From Bactericera cockerelli (lineage: Eukaryota > Arthropoda > Insecta > Hemiptera > Triozidae): 64,000 nt of DNA. The stretch is from NCBI GenBank assembly GCA_024516035.1, contig CM044965.1:23740165-23804164 (forward strand). Direction: 5' to 3'. Made by a program: the position numbers and the translations under genes. This document shows positions 43,584-55,500 of the stretch, in pieces; positions within the stretch are counted from its first letter, which is position 1; every line of letters begins with the position of its first letter. The notes beneath the pieces were generated by a model that had not been told where the DNA came from, ran no database searches, and saw only the letters and a program-made list of their open reading frames with translations.

Positions 43584-46500
43584 GTAAGTTTGGAAATTCA
43601 CAAATAACAAAAGACCCTGGATTAGAAGGTCACCACTAGAAGTAGCTAATGCTTGGAGGTCTCCCTCCAGCTTAACAGAACCTCAAGGAGTTTTATTTTT
43701 TTACACTAGCTTCTTCTCTAGACAACTACCTACCTTTATCACAGGACAACCAATGCATTATTGTGCAATGTACTTCTCTTATTCACAAGTTTTCCACATA
43801 GTCCTCTTGAGTTGGTAGTCTTGAGACAAGTGCTAATCCTATAGTACATGTTTCCTCTGATGGGCATAAAGAGACACATTGCCTCCCATTTTGTTTATCA
43901 GCACAAGTTGGTGCTTGAATTTAAACAGGGTTCATCCTGTTATAGAACAAGAGCCATTTCTTAACCAACTCTTATGAAATTTACAGAATGCACACCAATT
44001 TTTGCAAACCTAATTTAAGACCATTAATCAAGCTAGTCTGCACAGCTGATCAATGAGCTCAAAATCTCTCTTTACCTTATTTAAATCGTAGAGTATTCAA
44101 ATTTTCATGGCTAAACCATTTTCTTATGTCATTCTCAGCATTCCAAGAAAATTTTGTAAGAATAATAGGTTCAGTAATGCCCTCGAATATTAACCCAAAG
44201 GATCCCTAAAACATTTATTTGTAGCCATATTTTGTTCTTAATATTCTTTTAGCTCTGGGGTTACAATTTAAGATCCATTATGAGGTGAGTTGGCACCATA
44301 CTCCCAAGATATCAGTACTATTAGTTAGAGAACTTCACACTTTAGTTGTCATGTACTTTAGAGTTAAGACTACCATGACACTTGACACTCTCATTCACTC
44401 TACCTGTTCTCAAACTTACTTGGACTACTTGTTTCTATCAAGGGCATCCTCCCTCATCATATCCTTCTCTCTGAAATCTTTCTCTTCTTTATCTTTACAC
44501 CTAAGCTTGGGTCTCCGTCTTTTCTCCCTCTTCCCATATATGTCTTTAATATTAGGGGGGAAAAAAAGAATCTAATAATTTAATTTCTCTGGTAATAAGT
44601 TAATTTAAGGATCTACATTTCTTTTTCAGCTGAGAAATTTCTGGAATCTGTGGAAACCAATCAGAACTATCCCTGTTGATCTTAACTCTCGTGCAGAGGG
44701 AAGATGTAGATATGACCATCAGAATTGCTGGAGCTGTAGCATTTAAAAATTATGTCAAAAGGAATTGGCCACTGGTAAGCTGTTGATAATTTTATGTCTT
44801 TGTCTACTGCCTATATTAATGAGACTTTTTAATATCCAAAAAGTTTTATCAATTTTAATCATGAATGTAATTAGACGTGGAATAAGATTTTTTTTAAATA
44901 GTCCATCACTTCTCTCTTTAGCTACACTTAAAAAAAAAACAAAAACATTTAACAACCAATGATTGTAATGAGATTCATCACCAATTATGGTCCTGGATAA
45001 AGTTTTATAGACAGCATTGTTCAGTATTCACACACAAATTTAATTTGCAGTACTTTGTCTTATTTCTGACAAGCAGGCTGTCGCCCGCTTTGCGGGTCGA
45101 GGCATGGCCGTGAAAGCAAAAAATCCTTTTTTGCCAATGGCAGGTGTTGTAGTGGGAATTTCAAAAAATCCCGTCTTATTGCACATCTAGACTATAAGAC
45201 CCGACCTCAGTAGCTTGAACGATAAGGCAATGGACTTGTAACCTGGAGGTTGGTGGTTCAAGTCACGGTTTCAGCATGGATTTAGTAAAACGAGTTTAAG
45301 AAGTTGTGATATAACGTAAGTGATTAACACAAATATGATAACTTTCTTTCTAGACTATAAGACAAAGCTACCTACCAAATTTCAGCTTCCTAGGACTTAC
45401 GGTTTGGGCTGTAGAGCGATGATCAGTCAGTGGTCAGTCAGTGACTTTGACATTTATATATTAAGATACACCTATTTCACAATTTGGTACACTTTTCCAA
45501 TTATCTAATGTCTATATTATTTTTAAAGTCCTCTACTAGTAGTGCTGAAAAGATAACTTAAACCAGATGTAAAGGACGCCACACAGACATTAAGGCAAAA
45601 GTGGTTCCTATAGATTTTGATCAAATTTGGTTTATAAATATGTCCATTTTTATAACCTGATTTTTGGTACTGTTATACTACTTCCCTGAACTCATTTGTA
45701 GACCATATTTTATCAAAACCTACAGGAACCAATTCTTACTAGTATTTTTGTGCAGGGTCCAAGGGTCATTTATTTCTGTAGGTATAAAAAATGTTCATGA
45801 CATTGGATTTCACTTGATTACAGATTGAAGATGAGCCAGATCGAATTCACACATCAGATCGTGATTCAATCAAAGGTCTCATTCTCAACCTTATGCTGAC
45901 CTCCCCTGAAGCTATTCAGAAACAGCTGACGGATGCCGTGTCTATTATTGGGAAGCACGATTTCCCGGACAAGTGGCCAACCCTTATTTCTGAAATGGTG
46001 GCAAAATTCGGCACAGGGGATTTCCATGTAATTAATGGAGTGCTGCATACAGCTCACTCACTGTTCAAAAGATACAGGCACGAGTTCAAGTCTCAGAAAT
46101 TGTGGATGGAAATCAAGTTTGTGCTCGAGAACTTCGCAAAGCCTTTCACTGAGCTGTTTCAGGTGAGAAATATACAAATCTAATGTAATAATAATAATAT
46201 TGCCTTATTTATACTGCCCAATTAAGGATAAATTGTCATGTCCCGGCTGGGTTTCAAACCCACGACCTACAGAATCTATGGATTCACAGAGTGCCGCCTT
46301 TACCACTGAGCTATCGGGACAGTACAATAAAATTATAACATTGACTGATTGACTTGACCAATTCTTGTATATCCTTAATGGCATTAGTTTGTAATTTTAA
46401 CTTTTCCCGAAAAGTACACCAGTACTTCATGGGAACATATAAATGTACTGTATAAACAATAAATAATAAAGATCATTATTATTATTTTGATTCAGAACCG

Positions 46501-49500
46501 TGAAGATATTATGCACAGTTGTGTTGAAATTGAGTCACTCAAATTGGTTTTTTTGTCTTGAAATATTAATCAGGTTTTACCCTCAACTCACTGGACAACA
46601 AGGACAATGTAGGAGAATGAAGACAAACAGTTGTCTCTTGAATTGTTTTTAGGGTTGGATTAAAAATTCAAGACTTGTGAAAGGTAGCAATTATTTTCTA
46701 GTTCTGGGCTTAGCTGTATTTATAAAACTTTGCACTTATTATTAGATTTACTATTATCATTATTTTTTAAATTCCCTAAATGTAGAATTTATGAAACATA
46801 TTTAAAAAAAGAGTGTTTCACAGCCGTTTTTATTTCGTGGCCATGAAACAGGAGCTACTGTGGACGCTTGTGGTCTGTGTTGTAGCCTACCCATCCTGTA
46901 GTATGTATGCCTCCCCTCTGATGGGCGAGAAGTGACACAATACTTCCCAATTGGGTGCTGGGTCAACACGAGCGCACCGGAAGGTATCCCTTACAAACCA
47001 TTGTAATCAAATAAAGAATACAATTTTTTTCGGCACGGGGGATCGAACCCGGGACCTTCCGCATGGCAAGCGAGTGTTTAACCACTGAGCTAATATCTAC
47101 TCTCTGTTCTCCTTTCAGTCTATTATTAATCTGGTGGGGGAGCACAAGGATAACCCAGCCGCTCTCAAAGTCATCTACAACTCTCTGGTCGTCACTTGCA
47201 AGATATTCTACTCGCTCAACTTTCAAGTAAGTTAAAAAAATTTTTTTTACTAACGTCTACATTGAAGCTAGTGATATAAAACAAGATAGACTTGTAATAT
47301 GTCACCGAACTGCAGCAATAAATGACGTGATAAGGGAAGATAATTAAGGATTGAGAATCAAAGTTTTATCATTGTATGAGGCCATGGCTTTGATAATGGG
47401 GGACTTGCACAGGTACACTTCTTATTAGGGATGTTCAATTGTCTTGTAGCTGCAGATCTTAACCTAGGGTCAATGTACTGACAGAAGACGCTGAACGAAA
47501 TAATAATAATAATAATAATAATACTCTTTAGTGCAAGGTAACCACCAGGCGAGGTTAATGCTCATTTTCTACCACCTAATCCTCAGAGTCTTATTATTAT
47601 GTGGTCACAAACTCCAATTAATGAGGAAAAATTCGTGCCCTGGGTGGGATTCGAACCAACGGATCCCTACGCTACCTGGATTACCAGACTAGCGCGTTAA
47701 CCACTTGACTACCAGTGCACATTTCACTTTCAAGTTGGACACTTTCCACTTGTTCAATAGTAAGAAATTGAACCGACCTCAGTAGCTTGATCGAGAAGAC
47801 GGCAGACTTATAACCTGGAGGTCGGTGGTTCACGTCCCAAGTTCCGCAAAGATTTATGGTAAAATTAATAGTCGTTTTTGTAATACCTCTGTGGCGCTAA
47901 GTCTCGATTTGCGTACTGTCTTAGATGGGAAAAAATCATTGCTAAGTCATGACTTAAGAACTCGAATTGTCCCATGATTTCGCTCTTTGTAAAGCGAGTT
48001 TGAGTAGTTGTGACATCACAAAAATGACCAACACAAATATGGATAACTCCTTTTTATAGTAGGAAAAAGATAGTGAATTTCATGGAGGAAGTAATGGAGA
48101 ACTCTTAACATATATCTCATGCGTAATGAACCTGTCTCATAAAATCGGACATTTTGTGTAGTTATAACACAGAGGAAATCACAACAATAACAAATTAATT
48201 ATTCTTCTTTACATCCTTTTGAAAGTAATAACTGTAGACATTTTGAGTATTTTTTTATGTGACAAGATTGTTTTTTTAGCATTTACTCAGTGGTGAAGAA
48301 TTCATTCTGGTAATCCTGAGGTCGCGGTTCGGAACCCAGCCAGACTATGACAAATTATCTTGCCTTTTGGGATTTTGACCTTACAATAATATGTCTTGGG
48401 CTTACTACTAAAATTATGGGAATTATAAGTCCTAGTTGGGCTCTATTATTATACCTAGGGCGATATTATTATCAGCCTCAGTGGCGAAATGGTTGTGACT
48501 ACTACTCTTGGTCCAGAGATCCTGAGTTCGATTCCCGGTTGGAGCAGACTTTAATTAATGTGGGTAGCTGGTAAGATATCCAGGGAATAGAGGGTAAAAC
48601 CCCGTCTTAATCAGGACGTTCAATCAAACAGAATCAATGGATTTAGGAAGGGCATCCAATCGTAAAAATGGGCCACAACTAACCAACCTCAACCATGAGG
48701 TTGAACAATGCCGACCTAGGTTTGGGAAAAGGCAAAGTGAAACAAGAAGAAGATTAGTGTTAGTACCCAATTTTATTTTTTCAATATTTTGATGGATTAA
48801 ACAAAAAATTCAGTTCGCCATCTTTGAGGCTACGGGTATGGATTAATCAAAGATTCAGCAGGAGTACCTTTTTTTTTTTTTTTTTTTTTCTTTTCTTTTT
48901 TTCTTCTTTTTTTTTTTAAGTATTGTTACATATTTTATTAATGTTGTTTCAATATTTCCAGGATTTACCAGAATTTTTCGAGGACAACATGAACGTATGG
49001 ATGCCAGCCTTTCACAACCTGCTTGTCCATGATGTGCCCTGCCTTCACACTGATGTAAGTACAAGGCACAGCCTCCGTGGCGTAATGGTTGTGACTACTG
49101 CCCGTGGTCCAGAGGTCTCGAGTTCGACTCCCGGTTGGGGCAGACTTTTCGAAGAAAATTCTGTCCCTTCCAAACACGTGAGGCTGGCATTTCCGGCCCT
49201 ACCCACGCTGGGTGAGGTTAATGTGGGTAGCTGGTACGATTCCCAGCGAATGGAGGGTAAAACCCCCGTCCTGACTATCTCAAATCAGGACGTTAAAATC
49301 GAAGAGAATCAACTGGTCACAATAGATCTAATTAGGTCGCAGTGTTAATTGTAAGGGTTTCACTGAAAACCCTGCAACCAGGTCAGATAATAATAATAAA
49401 GAAGTACAAGCCATATGTATTACTGAAGTTCAACTTTGAATTGACACCCCCTATTTTTTACGACATTTTTGAAATCTACACAAAATTTTAAGTTCAAACA

Positions 49501-52500
49501 AATTTTTACTTGTAAGTTTTGTCACACCCAGTTTCACACCCTTTAGGGAGTGTAAGATTTTTTCTAGCTTGGACTATGAGTGCAGCATATCAAATCAGTA
49601 TAATTTTGGGTGCTGAACACGATAGTACTATTGGTTTGCCATAGAATGTTCATATCATCTATCAAAAGGAATTCATTTATTTTTCAATGAATATGGAAAA
49701 AAGGAAAAGACAAAAAAAAGGAAAAGACAGCTTTTGTGCAAATGAGAAAATCTCTTCTTCTTTTTTCCCCTCATACTATGTATCGCCTTTTTCAACAGGA
49801 GATTGAGGTAGCATCTCTCATCATACGTCATTTTCGGTTAACAATGAAATACCTATCTGCATCAAAAGAGTCGGAAAGTGTTTCATAAAATATTCACACT
49901 GAGAATCAGAATAGCATAACCAGTTAACCAACCACCAGTTTAAAGCATTTATCTTCATCAAAAGAGTCGGAAAGTTTTTCCTAAGAGATTCACACTGAGA
50001 ATCAAAATAGCTTGACCAGTTAACCAACCACCAGTTTAACCATTTATCTGTTTCAAAAGAGTCGGATAGTTTTCCCAAGACATTCTTCTTCTTCTTCTTC
50101 TTGTTTGTCTTTCCCCGCTTAGGCAGGGTCGACGTTGTGTGTCGAGTCTTCTCCATACTTATATCGGTCCATACTTTCCCAAAGCATTCAAACTGAGAAT
50201 CAAAATAGCTTGACTAGTGACTCTGCTAAGCCGAGCACGTATCTTGGAACAGTGAGCATTGCCTTGTACGCCTTAGACACATAGTCTCCTATATGAAGAC
50301 TTTTCACTTTGTCCACGGCTGCGCTGTATGATCTGAAAGTAAATTAGGAATATTTACTCTATAATTCTCAAGACATATGAATAATATGACTTGAGAATCA
50401 GAGGGTCAAGAAAAAATAAGACAATTTTCTGAATATGTTTAATATATGTAAAAAAAGTAGAAGAAAAATCAATCAATTAATGATTAAAAACACAATAAAA
50501 TATAATATTTATTAGATATAATGTTACTAGATTACATAAAATCCAGTATCTGGTTGACTTACTAAAAAAATTATGAATATTACCAAGTTGAACTGAATTA
50601 TAAAACAGCCTCTGTGGCGTAATGGTTGAGACTACTGCCCGTAGTCCAGAGATCGCGAGTTCGATCTCCGGTTGGAGCAGACTTTTCGAAGAAAATTCTT
50701 CGAACCATTAGAGATTTTTACGACATATTAATATGTCTTAGGCTTACTTCTGGAATAATAGAATATACCTTGTTTATACTGTCGAGGTAAGACTGAAAAG
50801 TCCCTTTACTCCAGCAGTCAAACAGGTCTTATATATTTTATGGGATAAATATTTTACATGTTAATAACTTATAAAAAAAACCATGTTTATTTTTATATGT
50901 TATTATTTTTTTACCGACCTCAGTAGCTTGATCGATAAGGCAGCGGACTTGAACCTGGAGGTCGGTGGTTCAAGTCCCGGTTTCAGCGTAGATTTAGTAA
51001 AGCGAGTTTGAGTAGTTGTGATATCACGAAAGTGATTAACACAAATATGATAACTTTATATGTTATTTTTTAAAAAATATATATATATATATAAAAAAAA
51101 AAAAAAAAATGGGACTTTAATAGTCCTGATCGGCGGGCAGTATAAAAATAAGGCGATATTATTTACTTACCCTTTAACTCTCCTCACTATGTTCGCGATA
51201 TCTATCCAGGGTTTCTCGGTGGCGGTCTCTTCTGTGGGTTTGGGCTTTCTTGTCTTGTAGTAGAGCGCGTACTGGGTGTTGACTAGGGACTCAGGCTCGG
51301 CGGCATTGTGCTGGATGAGCTGGTCGACTTCAAGTCTCCCCCCCAGTTGCGTCAGGTCAGCTTCCTCCTCGTCCAGTGGAGCAGAGTGGGTTACGAGCTG
51401 TAAAGACAAAATAATAAATAAATCATTTGTTTTCTTTTTCATATTTTTTTATACAGATATATACAAATATAGGTATTGTATACAGATTTTTTTTTGCATA
51501 CAGTATATAAACAGGGAGTAGACCAGCAGTCTGGCTGGGCGACTAAAAACAGGGAGTAGACCAGCATTGGTTTGGTTCTGGGGGCCCTTGTCAATTATTA
51601 GCATCCTTGTAAAGACAGTGGTAGAAGTGTTGAGTTGTTCCTCCACTGTCTGGCTACCATCGTTCACGATGACGCCACCCTATGATGATATGATGATACA
51701 GATTACAGAGGACCCATCCTAAGCCATTTTTATTTGGCTTCTAAGATGATCTTGCGCAGATTACTCACCTTGAACTCTCAAAAATTAGCTGAAAGAGATT
51801 GCCAAAGGCAATAACCCCCACCTACAAGGAGGGATGGGAGGTCATTTAAAATATGTCAACAATTTTTTTTTATATATAAAATGTTTTTGAAAAAAAAATT
51901 AAGAGACCCCACACATGCTTGCGCACTTCGGGTCTCTTCTACTGTAAATTAAACTAACAGAAAACAATTTTGAGCATTTTATCTATGTATATAATGTTAT
52001 TTTATTTAATTTATGTTTCTGTGCTTGTCAATTGTTATATGTTATAATAAAATAAATGATGAAAAAAGTATTAAAAAAAAAGAATAATGAGTATCATATT
52101 CACCAAATTTTTGACATATGTAATTATGTATGCATGGTAAAATGATAATACCTAGTAGACAAAAGAAGAGAGTAAATCTTTCTTAAAAGTAAGCACTCTT
52201 CGATTACATAATATATGAAAATTTCAAGAAAAAAATATCGATCAGGTGTGCTAGCATAAAATGTACTCACTATGGTATTGTTGAATCTGAGCCCTTTCCT
52301 CCGGTAAGTATGAGGCTTCATTCTGGCCATTTGTTTGATTTGCACATGTCCACCCAGTATTTTGTCCACAAGTGTCTTGATGTGGGCTCTCTCCTTCTCC
52401 CGATTCTGACGTCCGTCTCTCTGCTTGGCCTCCAAGTTAAAGTTGACTTTTCTCATGCGAGGAAATTTGAGACTATCAAACGTTGTTGTTGGAATCCCAA

Positions 52501-55500
52501 AAAGAAATTCACGGGCCAAGGTGGTTCTTTGTGGGTACTGATCAGGTCTGTTTTTAACTATCTCTTTGTATTCTTCTGCTATGCGACGAGCGATGTCATT
52601 TTCATTTGCTGTGATAGTTTGATCTCTGTTGTTTGTTGCATCTTTCGCATTTAACAGCCCATTAATTTTGTTTCTAAGGTTCAAGTAATCGATTGTAGCA
52701 ATAGCCTCTCGCGTCTCATTGGCTGCTTGGTTTCTAGTGATGTTTCTATTGAAATTATAACCCAGTCTTTTAACGAGTTCCTGTTCAGAATCCATTCTTG
52801 GTAAGATTGATAGAAGCTCTATACCATTCTTTGTATGTTCTGTTTTGTTGACATCAATGTCTATCTTATCAGCTGCGAATTCCTGGGGTTGCACATTGTT
52901 TGCTTCATTATTTCCTGCGAGCAAACTTTCTGTTGTGTTCGCATGTGTCAAGTATGTTCTCAATTTGCTCATAGATTGGTGTAGTTTATTTTCTTCGGCG
53001 TCATCGAGTCCTATCAATGGATCTTGTTGATCATTTTGCTTCTCTGTGCTGTTCAATAGTGTTAGTAATACTTGTAAAGTGTCCGATTCGGATGATTGAC
53101 TTTTGTCTTCCAATTGATCTGTCTCATATCTGTTCTGGTTTGGTGCTAGATTCTTCACGTCTTTCCTTTTTCTGCTTCGATGTTGAGTTTTGATGTTGAA
53201 TTTTGGAACAATTGTCTCCTTTTCGGATAGAAAGTTCTCCTTTTCCGATTGCAAGTTATCAATTGCTGATATGTTTGGCGTAAGCCTTTTTTCTATACAG
53301 TGGTTTCTATCCACGTCCTCATCTTCTCGATTCCAATTTATTTTACTAGTGGCATTGTGTTGCTGTCCCTCAGTACCGTTGTAGAATTCAGTAGTACTCC
53401 TGTCAGTGCTATTGGTTTTGCGGACTTCATGTACGGATTTTATCGTAAGATTGTCATGAGTCGCACTGAATGCTTTATTTTCTGTAGGAGTACTGCTAAG
53501 AGTAGAATTTCCAGCGTAGTCATACCTGTGGAAAATAAATACATAAATACAATTTGTATTTGTAAAAATGTACCTGCATTTTGTATTTGTAAATACCTAT
53601 AAAAAAAATTAAATCGGAACAAAAATATATTATTTTTTTTTTTTACAAAAACGAATACTTCCGCGATTTCTAATAATAGAAATTTCACGGAAATAAAATG
53701 AAAATTATTATAGACTGGTTGGAATTCCACAAGAGAAGCCCCAATTATCACACCGACCTCTATTTAGATCTATTGGGACCAAAATAAATATAATAAGGGG
53801 CGAATTATAAGACAGGATAATCTAAGTGGACACTATTCCTTAACTCGGGCTATAGTGTTCTGTGATTGGTTGAAAACTCCGACTTGAGGGTGTAGGTTTA
53901 GATTAACTTACAGTGAGAGAGGAAGAAAGCGAAAAGTCATTTTAAGCTATCAAAAAATTACTATGGGCCGTATTATTATTATTCAAAATTCGGAATTAAA
54001 AACTTGTTTCTTTTTATCAATACGGTCCCATGTCTGTTTCTCACCTGGGTTTCACTTCGGAGTCCCCAGCTAGCGATGAAACACCGCAAAGCAACCACAG
54101 AGCAAAATGAAACAGATCCAATTCTTCTTAGGAACCAGGTGGCGCATAGTTTTCGTCTAAAATCAAGCTTGAATGCGCCTCAACACATAAGCGCCAGTGA
54201 AACCTTTCTCTTGAAATTTTCATACAAACTTTGTTTGAACATATAAGCGCTTACGCTTGATTCTTTTATACGCACTTTGTTTGAGCTTCTTATCAAATTG
54301 AGACCTTAATCTCGATACTCTTACACGGTCTTTCTTTTCAACTGTTTGTTTGTAGTAGGCGCATTAAAGTCTGCGCCTCAACTTGTGGTCGATGTTGTTG
54401 TAAGTTAACTCTTTATCTTCAGGACGTTGTTTTTACACTCTAGGTGGCTCGTCAAATTCGACCAAGATCTGTGACATTTAAAAGCACTTTAAAATACTTC
54501 AATAGACTCTTAAGGTACTCTGAAATTCTTAAAACTGAAATTTTGAGCTAAAGCTGTGTAACGGAATTTTAGAGGTGTGGGGAGATTCTATCAGTCAGTC
54601 TTTCTATCGCCGGGTCTGAAATTCAGCAGCCAGTGGTATTGCTCGTTGAATAAAATTGGTGTAACAATATCCCGAAGTAATGTATTACACGGTTCCGGGA
54701 TCTCCTACGTCTTCTGAGGATAGGTTTTTATTGGGTAAAAATCCCACACCCCAGGGAGTGAGGTGGCTGGGTGTCTTCAGAAGATTTTCCTATCCTCAAT
54801 AAAATAAAAAAAAACACCGGACGGACGGCGTAAAGTACGCCGAACTTTTATGAAAGGCTCCAACTAATTAAGTAGATGTTGTTGTAGCCAGCTTGGCTAC
54901 AGCCGGTGGGGGGAACGATGGTCTCCAGCTAACTTTATTTTAATGTTGGCTCGTCCTGAACCATATCAAGGGTGGTGCGGAAGAGAATGCCGTTGGCATT
55001 AGCACCGCCCTTGATCAAGTTTTGTTTTCTTAATTTTAATATCTATGTATGTATATATTCTATGTCATTATTTTGTAAATAAAACTTGATCCAACTTGTT
55101 AAATAATAATAATAATAACCACATATTTTTATGTGCTATCAATTATCGCGGCATAGTGGAACTTAGACTTTTTTTATAAGCCATCAAACCCTTGGGAAAC
55201 TGCAAGCTAGCCTGGCTTGTAAGGGTTGGCTAGTCAGTTCTCTGTTTATAGTCCTCTAGCAAGACACAGGTCTTCGTCCCGTTGATCGTAAGGTACTCGC
55301 TTGTCATGCGAAAGGTCAGTATTTCGAATACCCGAGTTGACAAAAAATTGTATTCAAAATTTGGTTACAGTTGTTTGTAAGGGATACCTTCCGGTACGCT
55401 CGTGTTGACCCAGCACCTAATTGGGAAGTATTGTGTCACTTCTCGCCCAACAGAGGGGAGGCATACTACGGGATGTGAAACACTCATTAAAATAAAATAA

